Below, in pieces: positions 53,621 through 62,993 of a DNA stretch of 64,000 nucleotides. The position numbers were made by a program, and so were the translations under genes. Position 1 is the first letter of the stretch. Each line of letters begins with the position of its first letter. The stretch lies in assembly GCA_020638655.1 (NCBI GenBank), contig JACKIC010000001.1:682001-746000 (forward strand), written 5' to 3'. Under the pieces are notes generated by a model, which was not told where the DNA came from, searched no databases, and saw only the letters and a list, made by a program, of their open reading frames with translations. The stretch comes from Planctomycetota bacterium. Its GTDB lineage: Bacteria; Planctomycetota; UBA1135; UBA2386.

Positions 53621-54220
53621 ATGACCCAACGCGAGACCGACCTGGAGCGAATCACCTCGTTGCTGGGGCAGTGCCTCGGGCGCATCGACGAGCAGGCCTA
53701 CCGCCTGCAGCAGCTCGGCGACGACGACGAGGACTTCGCCGCGGCCGAGACCTTCGAGGAGGCGGCGGCGACCCTGCAGGAGCTGATCGGCAGCCTGCTG
53801 CACGCCGGCGAACGCGTCGACGACGCGGCCGCCGACCCGATCGTGCGCCGCGCCCTCGACGAGATCATCGGCGAGCTCGGCGTGCCCGTGGTGGTGCGCC
53901 AGCGACTCGCCACGGAACTGCCCAAGGTCGCCTGCACGCCCGGCCAGCTCGCCTTCGCGGTGCAGCGGGCCCTGATGCTGGCCGTCGCCCAGATCGACGC
54001 CGGCGGCGAAGTGACCGTCGAGACCCGCCGCGACGGCGACAACGTGCTGCTCGAGATCGAGTCGACCTGCCCGGCCGGGGTCCAGCACCTCAGCGAACGC
54101 GCGCTGACCCTGCGCGCCTTCGTGGCCGAGTTCGGCGGCGCGTGCCAGGTCGACACCGACGGCCGCGGTCGGATCCTGATCGCCCTGGAGCTGCCGGTCG
54201 CCCTCGTCTCGGACTCCTGA
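53621..54220 (+). CDS. Histidine-kinase-like ATPase-fold protein, degenerate
   Basis: A 199-residue protein. The N-terminal half is helical and could form the two-helix dimer of a kinase (EEAAATLQELIGSLLHAGE), but no phosphorylatable histidine box is evident. The C-terminal half follows the plan of a GHKL ATPase domain, with an N-box-like segment QRALMLAVAQI, then a beta strand LLEIESTCPA, and ending GRGRILIALELPV. Typical glycine-rich ATP-lid motifs are weak. It is soluble. The start at 53621 is preferred over 53585. It lies between parA and bshA, 28 bases from the latter. Confidence 0.5.
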   Translation: MTQRETDLERITSLLGQCLGRIDEQAYRLQQLGDDDEDFAAAETFEEAAATLQELIGSLLHAGERVDDAAADPIVRRALDEIIGELGVPVVVRQRLATELPKVACTPGQLAFAVQRALMLAVAQIDAGGEVTVETRRDGDNVLLEIESTCPAGVQHLSERALTLRAFVAEFGGACQVDTDGRGRILIALELPVALVSDS

Positions 54221-54231
54221 CCGCGCCGCGC

Positions 54232-54237
54232 TACGAT
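54232..54237 (+). promoter_or_regulatory. -10-like element of bshA
   Basis: TACGAT ends 10 bases before the bshA ATG with no ribosome site in between. The spacing matches the element before pyrF. A leaderless or short-leader transcript is possible. Confidence 0.3.
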
Positions 54238-54247
54238 CCTGCGCCTG

Positions 54248-55354
54248 ATGCGCATCGGGATCGTCTGTTACCCGACCATCGGCGGCAGTGGTGTGATCGC
54301 GACCGAGGTCGCGCACGCGCTCGCCGCCAAGGGTCATGAAGTCCACCTGCTCAGCTACGACCGGCCCAGCCGGCTGCGGCGCGGCACGCCGGGCCTGCGT
54401 TTCCACCAGGTGGCGGTGTCGGCCTACCCGCTGTTCCGCTACCCGCCCTACGACCTGGCGCTGGCGACGCGCATGCTCGAGGTGCGCGAGGAGGCCGGCG
54501 TCGAGCTGTTCCACGTGCACTACGCGATCCCGCACGCGGTCAGCGCCTTCCTGGCGCGCAGCATGTGCGAGGGCGGCTGTCTGAAGTTCGTCACGACGCT
54601 GCACGGCACCGACATCACCGTGGTCGGCAGCGACCGCGCCTACCTGCGGCCGACGCGCTTCGCGCTCGAACAGTCCGACGCGGTCACCGCCGTGAGCAAG
54701 TACCTCGCCGACGAGACCCAGCTGGTGTTCGGCGTGCGCAAGGACGTCGAGGTGATCCCCAACTTCGTCGACACCGACCGGTTCAAGCCCAACGGCCAGC
54801 CGCGCTGGCACCAGCGCGGCGACGGCGAACGCATCCTCGTGCACGCTTCCAACTTCCGCCCGGTCAAGCGCCTTGCCGACGTGGTCCGCGCGTTCGCCGC
54901 GATCCAGCAGCAGGTGCCGGCGCGGCTGCTGCTGCTCGGCGACGGCCCGGACCGCGAGCACGCGCTGGCCGTCGCCAGCGACCTCGGCTGCCAGGACCGC
55001 GTCGAGCACCTGGGCATGCAGGAGCACCTCGAGGACATCCTGCCGCAGGCGGACCTGTTCTTGTCGGCGTCGGAGACCGAGAGCTTCGGCCTGTCGATGC
55101 TCGAGGCGATGAGCTGTGGCGTGCCGTGCGTGAGCACCGCGGTGGGTGGCGTCGAGGAGGTGCTCGGCGACACCGGGCGACTGACGCCGTTCGCCGACCC
55201 CGAGGCGATGGCCAAGGCGGCGCTGGCGCTGCTGGTCGACGGCGACCTGCACGCCAGGCAGGCCGCCGCGGCGCGGCAGCGCGCCGTCGAGCAGTTCGGC
55301 ACCGAACGCATCATCGGCATGTATCTCGACCTCTACGCGCGCGTGGTGTCGTGA
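54248..55354 (+). CDS. bshA: N-acetyl-alpha-D-glucosaminyl L-malate synthase BshA
   Basis: A 368-residue GT4 glycosyltransferase. The N-terminal block MRIGIVCYPTIGGSGVIATEV is characteristic of BshA. The C-terminal sugar-nucleotide domain has ASNFRPVKRLADVV and the E-x7-E-like motif in SASETESFGLSMLEAMSCG. It transfers GlcNAc from UDP-GlcNAc to L-malate, the first step of bacillithiol synthesis. It overlaps the cysteine desulfurase gene by 4 bases (GTGA). Confidence 0.93.
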   Translation: MRIGIVCYPTIGGSGVIATEVAHALAAKGHEVHLLSYDRPSRLRRGTPGLRFHQVAVSAYPLFRYPPYDLALATRMLEVREEAGVELFHVHYAIPHAVSAFLARSMCEGGCLKFVTTLHGTDITVVGSDRAYLRPTRFALEQSDAVTAVSKYLADETQLVFGVRKDVEVIPNFVDTDRFKPNGQPRWHQRGDGERILVHASNFRPVKRLADVVRAFAAIQQQVPARLLLLGDGPDREHALAVASDLGCQDRVEHLGMQEHLEDILPQADLFLSASETESFGLSMLEAMSCGVPCVSTAVGGVEEVLGDTGRLTPFADPEAMAKAALALLVDGDLHARQAAAARQRAVEQFGTERIIGMYLDLYARVVS

Positions 55355-56475
55355 GCCCGACCGCGGCCGACGGCGCGTTCTGCGACTTCAACGCCGGCGC
55401 ACCGGCGCTGCCCGAGGTGCTCGAGTGCTTCGTGGCCGTCGAGCGCGAGTGCCCGGCCAACCCCGCCAGCGCCCACGGCCCGGGGCGCCGCGCCCGCGCC
55501 GTGCTCGAGGACGCGCGCGCAAGGATCGCCGCCGCGCTCGAGCTGGCCGGCGACGACGTTCTGTTCACCAGCGGCGGCACCGAGGCCGCCAATCTGGCGG
55601 TGCTGGGACTCGGTGACCCGAGCCTGCCGGTGCTGCTGTCCGCGACCGAGCACCCGGCGGTGTTCGAGCCCGCGCAGCGACGCGGCACAGTCGCGTGGGA
55701 GCTCGACCGCGGCGGCCGCGCCCTGGTGACGCCGCCCGCGGCCGCGGTCGGCCTGATCGCGCTCGTGCACGGACAGAGCGAACTCGGCACCTTGCAGCCG
55801 ATCGCCGCGGCGGCCGCGCTCGCCGGCGAGCAACGCGTGCCGCTGCTGGTCGATGCCGCGCAGACGCTCGGGCGCGTCGCGCTCGACGAACCTCTGCGCG
55901 CCGGGGCGACTGTCATCTTGTCTCCGCACAAGTGCGGGGGCATGCGCGGTCACGGTGTGCTCGCCGGCCGCGGCCTGGCGACGCGCCTGCAACCGCTGCT
56001 GCGCGGCGGCGGGCAGGAGCTCGGCCTGCGCCCGGGCACGCAGAGTCCGGCGCTGGCAGCAGCCAACGCCCTGGCGATCGAGCGCGCCGTTCGCGACCGC
56101 GCCGCGCGCGCCGCGACGATGGCCGACAACCGATCGGCGTTCTTGCGGGGCCTGCAGCAGAGCGGCGTCGCCCACGTCGTCCTGACGCCGCTCGACGACA
56201 GCTTGCCCAACACCGTCATGGTGTTGTTCTCCGACCTCGAAGGGCGCTCGCTGTTGCCGACGCTCGACCTGCACGGCGTGTTCGCGTCGCACGGCTCGGC
56301 GTGCTCTTCGGGCGCGCCGACGCCGCCGCGGGTGTTGCGCGCCATCGGCCTGTCCGATCGCGATGCGCGCGCCGCGGTGCGCTTCAGCTTCGACTGGCAC
56401 GCGCGCGGTGAGACGCTGACAACGGCAGCTGCGCGATGCGGTGTGGTGCTCGCGAGCCGTCAGAAAAATTCGTGA
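55351..56475 (+). CDS. Cysteine desulfurase (IscS/NifS-type, class V aminotransferase)
   Basis: A 374-residue PLP enzyme. The Schiff-base lysine is Lys194 in SPHKCGG. The catalytic cysteine Cys318 is in GSACSSGA, and a substrate-binding TSGGTEAANLAVLG segment is near residue 71. It would move sulfur from cysteine to an acceptor protein or cluster scaffold. The start is GTG and the gene overlaps bshA by 4 bases, so it may serve thiol or Fe-S metabolism alongside bacillithiol. The sequence is compact compared with typical IscS (about 400 residues). Confidence 0.85.
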   Translation: MSPTAADGAFCDFNAGAPALPEVLECFVAVERECPANPASAHGPGRRARAVLEDARARIAAALELAGDDVLFTSGGTEAANLAVLGLGDPSLPVLLSATEHPAVFEPAQRRGTVAWELDRGGRALVTPPAAAVGLIALVHGQSELGTLQPIAAAAALAGEQRVPLLVDAAQTLGRVALDEPLRAGATVILSPHKCGGMRGHGVLAGRGLATRLQPLLRGGGQELGLRPGTQSPALAAANALAIERAVRDRAARAATMADNRSAFLRGLQQSGVAHVVLTPLDDSLPNTVMVLFSDLEGRSLLPTLDLHGVFASHGSACSSGAPTPPRVLRAIGLSDRDARAAVRFSFDWHARGETLTTAAARCGVVLASRQKNS

Positions 56476-56560
56476 GCGACGCGCGTCGGTTTCGCAAAGC
56501 CACGCCGCTGCTCCAAGTGGTTGCCAACTGAGGTCGAGCGTGCAGAGTCCGTGAAGTTGT

Positions 56561-56580
56561 GGTGAACCGCGATGTTCACC
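56561..56580. promoter_or_regulatory. Inverted repeat upstream of dnaA
   Basis: GGTGAAC (56561-56567) and GTTCACC (56574-56580) are perfect inverted copies around a 6-base spacer. It could be an operator or a binding site for an initiation regulator. Confidence 0.4.
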
Positions 56581-56730
56581 GTCGGTGCAAAGTTGCTCGC
56601 GCAGTCTTGCGCACCGCGTGGGGACCGCTAAGAAAGTTAACAACCCGTCGGGGAGCGACACCTCGGATGCCTAGCCGAAGCCGCTCCTCTCTGTCTGTCA
56701 GCCCGTCTCGTCCAGTCCGTTTCTTCTGCC

Positions 56731-56745
56731 GGTTTCACCGAAACC
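56731..56745 (+). other. Short perfect hairpin upstream of dnaA
   Basis: GGTTTC and GAAACC pair with a 3-base loop (ACC), followed by TTTCA. It could be a small terminator after the cysteine desulfurase gene or an element of the dnaA leader. Confidence 0.35.
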
Positions 56746-56786
56746 TTTCAGCTGCAACCCAGTCAGCTGAGACCAGATAGAACCTC

Positions 56787-56795
56787 TTTTCCACA
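56787..56795 (-). promoter_or_regulatory. DnaA-box-like site (reverse orientation)
   Basis: TTTTCCACA differs by one base from the classical TTATCCACA. Paired with the forward site at 56819, it forms an inverted arrangement. Confidence 0.5.
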
Positions 56796-56818
56796 CGACC
56801 CATCTCCCTGTGGTCGCC

Positions 56819-56827
56819 TGTGGAAAA
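56819..56827 (+). promoter_or_regulatory. DnaA-box-like site (forward orientation)
   Basis: TGTGGAAAA is one base from the classical TGTGGATAA. Further TGTGG cores lie at 56810 and 56834, so four occur within about 50 bases. Confidence 0.5.
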
Positions 56828-56886
56828 CGCTCTTGTGGTCGAACCCGGCTACCGGTCTGTACGCGGCCAACCAAAGTGATCTTCGG

Positions 56887-58431
56887 ATGCCCATGGTGGA
56901 TGCCTACGTTCCCGATCCGAGCCCCCAGCCCGTGGACCGCGAACTCCTGCACGCGCTCCTGCAGCAGCTGGCGACCCGGGTCAAGCGCGAGCAGCTGGAG
57001 ACCTGGTTCCGCTCGTTGAACGTCGCGCGCATCGACGACAGCGATGTCGAATTGTCGGTCACCAGCCAGTTCGTCAGGGACTGGCTGCAGCGCAGCTACC
57101 TCGGGGTGCTGCAGGAAGCCGTGCAGGCGCTCGGTGGCCCGCAGCGCCGCGTGATCCTGACCCAGCGCGAAGAGGACGACTGGGACAGCCTGCAGATCCT
57201 GAGCTCGGATCCGCGCAGCGAGGAGTCGATCCCGGGGCAGCTGGCCCCCGGGCAGAACCTCGCCCCCGGGCAGAAGAGTGACGGATACTCGATCGGTCAC
57301 CAGGTGAGGGCGCGCATGGAGGGCATCGAGCCGGCCCGGCCGATGGTGCCGAGCACGCCCGCGCCGCAGCCGGCCGGACCGTCGTTCCGGCGCCGCGCGC
57401 CGTCGCAGCTCAACCCCAACTACACCTTCGACAAGTTCGTCGTCGGTTCGTGCAACCAGTTCGCGCACGCCTCGTCGCTGGCCACGGGGGAGAACCCCGG
57501 CTGCGCCTTCAACCCGCTGTTCGTGCACGGCAACGTCGGCCTGGGCAAGACCCACCTGCTGCAGGCCATCTGCCACACGGTGCAGAAGCGCGACCCCAAC
57601 GCGCGGGTCTTCTACCTGAGCTGCGAGGACTTCACCAACGCCTACATCCAGGCGATCCAGAACCACGAGATCGACGCGTTCCGCGAGTTCTATCGCAGCG
57701 CCGACATGCTGGTGATCGACGACGTGCAGTTCCTGGCCAACAAGGACAAGACCCAGGACGAGTTCTTCCACACGTTCAACGCGCTCTACGACGCGCAGAA
57801 GCAGATCGTGCTGTCCTCGGACCGCCCGGCCGCCGAGATCCCGACGATCGAGGAACGGCTGGTGTCGCGCTTCAAGTGGGGCATGGTCGCCGAGGTGCAG
57901 GCGCCGGCGCTGGAGACCCGCGCCGCGATCGTGCGCCGCAAGGCCAAGGGCCGCGGCGTCGAGCTGCCCGACGACGTCGCCATGTTCCTGGCCGAACGCG
58001 TGACCTCGAACATCCGCGAGCTCGAGGGCGCCGTGATCAAGGTCGTCGGCGTCGCCGCGATCACCAACCAGCCGATCTCGATCGGGCTGGCCGAGAGCTG
58101 CATGCGCGGCATGATCGTGCGCCACGCCCAGGTGTCGGTCGACGACATCATGAGCCTGATCACCACCGAGTTCGCGATCTCGGCCCGCGAGCTGACCGGC
58201 AAGGGCCGCACCCAGACCGTGAGCCTGCCGCGCCAGATCGCCATGCACCTGCTGCGTGAGCACACCGAGAGCTCGCTCGACGACGTCGGTCGCATCTTCG
58301 GCAACCGCGACCACACCACCGTGCTCTACGCGGTCAACAAGATCCGGGCGCGGGCCCAGAAGGACCGCATGTTCAAGGAATTGCTCGACGGCCTCAGCAA
58401 CCGTCTGCTGACGCGTTCGTTCCGCAGCTGA
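56887..58431 (+). CDS. dnaA: Chromosomal replication initiator DnaA
   Basis: A 514-residue protein. Domain I is at residues about 15-90 (EQLETWFRSLNVARI). A variable linker includes a short APGQ-type repeat near 115-130. The AAA+ domain III has Walker A in HGNVGLGKTHLL and Walker B in MLVIDDVQFLANKDKTQ. The DNA-binding domain IV ends with GRIFGNRDHTTVLYAVNKI. It opens the origin for replication. The ATG at 56887 is preferred: the frame back to the GTG at 56833 runs through a DnaA box and adds 18 unconserved residues; ATG 56893 is also possible. Confidence 0.95.
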   Translation: MPMVDAYVPDPSPQPVDRELLHALLQQLATRVKREQLETWFRSLNVARIDDSDVELSVTSQFVRDWLQRSYLGVLQEAVQALGGPQRRVILTQREEDDWDSLQILSSDPRSEESIPGQLAPGQNLAPGQKSDGYSIGHQVRARMEGIEPARPMVPSTPAPQPAGPSFRRRAPSQLNPNYTFDKFVVGSCNQFAHASSLATGENPGCAFNPLFVHGNVGLGKTHLLQAICHTVQKRDPNARVFYLSCEDFTNAYIQAIQNHEIDAFREFYRSADMLVIDDVQFLANKDKTQDEFFHTFNALYDAQKQIVLSSDRPAAEIPTIEERLVSRFKWGMVAEVQAPALETRAAIVRRKAKGRGVELPDDVAMFLAERVTSNIRELEGAVIKVVGVAAITNQPISIGLAESCMRGMIVRHAQVSVDDIMSLITTEFAISARELTGKGRTQTVSLPRQIAMHLLREHTESSLDDVGRIFGNRDHTTVLYAVNKIRARAQKDRMFKELLDGLSNRLLTRSFRS

Positions 58432-58952
58432 TTCCCGAGCTGACCGAAGGGGGTTGGGTCCGCTCCGGCTGCCTTGCGGCAGCGACCGAGAGCACCGCGC
58501 GCGAGTCGCGCTCGGGGCATGGCCGGCCGATCTTTTGACGCCTGGGTCACGCGGCGGACACGCCACCAAAGCGGCAGTGGTGGTGCGCGTCGCGAGATTC
58601 GTGCAGTGTCCTGGGAGCCTTCCTGGACGAGTCCCGGACAACTCTGGAGGGTTCTCCGCAGGCTCGACCGAGGCTCGGGACCAGGCCCGATCCGACCTGC
58701 AGAAGTCGAACTCCGGTTAGCTTTTTCCAGGCCGGTTTTGCAGATCCTCAGAACCCCGCAGAAGCCGCAGAAGACGTGGTTTGGCGGCCGATTCCTGGCT
58801 ACTCTTCCCACACTCGTGACGCCACGGATGACTGTGACGAGAGATCTATTCTATTCAGATCAGACTCATCGTGTCGCGACCCTCCACGAGCACGTCGACC
58901 TGCTGCAACCGACGACTGCCAACACCTACGAGTCTGCCTCTTTCGACGCGCG
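58432..58952 (+). other. Long dnaA-dnaN intergenic region
   Basis: These 521 bases contain no convincing gene. Elements seen: a hairpin at 58468-58483, a tandem 9-mer CCGCAGAAG at 58756-58773, scattered A/T-richer patches (TTTTTCC near 58723 and TCTATTCTATTC near 58845), and no clear DnaA box. The region probably holds the dnaN promoter and could be part of the origin. Confidence 0.5.
58468..58483 (+). terminator. Hairpin after dnaA
   Basis: GCTGCC and GGCAGC pair perfectly around a 4-base loop (TTGC), 36 bases past the dnaA stop. There is no T tract. Confidence 0.35.
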
Positions 58953-60047
58953 ATGAAGATCCTCTGTGACCGGACCGCACTCCAGGAAGCCGTGAACGTG
59001 GTCTCCTCCGTGGTGCCGGTGAAGACCACCAAGCCGATCCTGCACAACCTGCTCGTCCGTGCCGACAGCGACGGCATCGTGCTGTTCGCCACCGACCTCG
59101 AGATGGCCGCCAAGGTGCGCCTGGACTCGGTGAAGGTCAGCAAGCAGGGCACGGTGTTGTTGCCCGCCCGTGAGACCAGCGCCCTCCTGCGCGAGCTCAG
59201 CGACCCGACGGTCACGCTCGAGAGCAAGGACCAGCGCTGCCGCATCGAGAGCGGCGGCGGCTCGTTCGTGCTCCTGGGCGAGGACCCCGAGCAATACCCC
59301 GAGGAGGCCCGGCTCGAGTCCGGCAAGAAGCTCGAGGTGCCGGCGACGGCGATGCTGCGCATGATCAAGGAGACCGTGTTCGCCGCGGCCCGCGAGGAGA
59401 CCCGCTACGCCATCAACGGCGTGCTCGTGGATGCGGCCGGCGGCTGCGTGCGCATGGTCGCCACCGACGGGCGCCGCCTGGCGATCAGCTACGAGAACGT
59501 CGACAGCAAGACCGAGTTCAAGGTGGTGGTGCCGCTGCGCGCCCTCAACACCCTGGCCCGCGCGCTGCCCGAGGACAGCAAGGAGACCGTGGTGATCGAG
59601 GTCGGCCCCAAGCAGGCGCTGTTCACCTGCGGCCGGACCCAGCTGGTCAGCCAGCTGCTCGAGACCCGCTTCCCCGACTACGAAGGGGTGTTGCCGAAGT
59701 CCGCGGAGACCACCGTCGAGATCCAGAAGGCCGTGCTCGAGGGCGCCCTGCGCCGGGCCGCGATCCTCTCGGCCTCCGACATGCGCATGGTGCGCTTCGA
59801 GGTCGGCGAACAGACGTTGCGCATGACCGCCGAGAGCTCCGCCCGCGGCCGCGCCGACGTCTCGATCGACGTCGACGTCAAGGGCGCCGGCGGCAGCATC
59901 AACCTCAATCCGGACTACATCCTCGAGGCGCTGCGCGCCTGCGAGCTCGAACAGGTCCGGCTCGACATGTCGGACGATTCGATGCCGGCGAAGTTCACGC
60001 TCGGCGAATCGTTCACCTACGTGGTGATGCCGATCAGCGGCGCCTAG
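58953..60047 (+). CDS. dnaN: DNA polymerase III beta sliding clamp
   Basis: A 364-residue protein that starts MKILCDRTALQEAVNVVSSVV. It shows the three repeated clamp domains, with conserved segments such as EETRYAINGVLVD, VATDGRRLA, RFPDYEGVLP and the C-terminal YVVMPISGA. The clamp encircles DNA and tethers the replicative polymerase and repair enzymes. It is preceded by a long leader and followed after 17 bases by the dciA gene. Confidence 0.95.
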   Translation: MKILCDRTALQEAVNVVSSVVPVKTTKPILHNLLVRADSDGIVLFATDLEMAAKVRLDSVKVSKQGTVLLPARETSALLRELSDPTVTLESKDQRCRIESGGGSFVLLGEDPEQYPEEARLESGKKLEVPATAMLRMIKETVFAAAREETRYAINGVLVDAAGGCVRMVATDGRRLAISYENVDSKTEFKVVVPLRALNTLARALPEDSKETVVIEVGPKQALFTCGRTQLVSQLLETRFPDYEGVLPKSAETTVEIQKAVLEGALRRAAILSASDMRMVRFEVGEQTLRMTAESSARGRADVSIDVDVKGAGGSINLNPDYILEALRACELEQVRLDMSDDSMPAKFTLGESFTYVVMPISGA

Positions 60048-60064
60048 TCCAGGCCTCGGACAAA

Positions 60065-60367
60065 GTGGCTGAACCCCAGCGAGCCGGTGACTTCCTCAAA
60101 GACATCCTGCGCCAGACCGGACGCAGCACGGCTCGGCGCGCCTACGCCGAAGCACTCGACAAACTCCTCTCCCCTCAGCTTCGTGATCACTGCCAGATCG
60201 TCGGCTGGCGCAGCAACCGGCTCGTGGTCGAGGTCGACTCCGCGCCGCTCTACGCCGAGCTGTCCGGCTTCCGCCGCGAGGAGCTGAGGTTGGCCATCAA
60301 CGAACTCCTTCCCGAACAACCCATCGCCCAGCTGACCTTTCGGCTGGGAGGCACGGGGCATGTCTGA
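60065..60367 (+). CDS. dciA: DciA-like protein (DUF721), helicase loader or regulator
   Basis: A 100-residue protein. The segment SNRLVVEVDSAPLYAELSGFRREELRLAIN followed by IAQLTFRLGG is the DUF721 core. DciA proteins with this domain help load the replicative helicase in bacteria that lack DnaC or DnaI. It takes the place usually filled by recF between dnaN and gyrB. The start is GTG at 60065. It is followed by gyrB within a few bases, so dnaN, dciA and gyrB may be one transcript. Confidence 0.85.
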   Translation: MAEPQRAGDFLKDILRQTGRSTARRAYAEALDKLLSPQLRDHCQIVGWRSNRLVVEVDSAPLYAELSGFRREELRLAINELLPEQPIAQLTFRLGGTGHV

Positions 60368-62866
<2,499 letters not shown>

Positions 62867-62869
62867 TCC

Positions 62870-62928
62870 GCGCGTGTCGCCGGACCGTCTGCGGCCGCCC
62901 GGGCCGCAGACAAGTTCCCGACACGCGC
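62870..62928 (+). terminator. Nested perfect hairpin after gyrB
   Basis: An outer stem GCGCGTGTCG/CGACACGCGC (62870-62879 with 62919-62928) encloses an inner stem GTCTGCGGCC/GGCCGCAGAC (62887-62896 with 62902-62911), with a 5-base loop. Symmetric 7-base internal loops separate the stems. All 20 pairs are perfect. It begins 3 bases after the gyrB stop. No T tract follows, so it may be a Rho-independent-like terminator, a 3'-end stabiliser, or a processing site. Confidence 0.55.
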
Positions 62929-62993
62929 CCCGGCAGCGACAGGAAGCCGTGCCGGGCGGCCACGACGGCCGGCGACGACCGAGAACCGAACGA

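Larger units (their letters stand above)
56476..56886 (+). promoter_or_regulatory. Regulatory region upstream of dnaA, possible origin
   Basis: These 411 bases have no gene. Distinct elements are a perfect inverted repeat at 56561-56580, a GTTAAC-containing A/T-rich patch near 56634, a GGTTTC-ACC-GAAACC hairpin at 56731-56745, and a cluster of DnaA-box-like sequences between 56787 and 56841. The composition is less G+C-rich than the genes on both sides. It is a candidate for dnaA autoregulation and for part of oriC. Confidence 0.5.

Noticed and set aside
54500..54520. CACGTG-containing sequences as further parS sites (near 54510, 29386, 38881)
   Set aside because: Only the central hexamer or one half matches; the outer bases needed for ParB recognition differ.
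58756..58773. Tandem CCGCAGAAG as a CRISPR or satellite repeat
   Set aside because: Only two copies, no spacers, no cas genes in the window.
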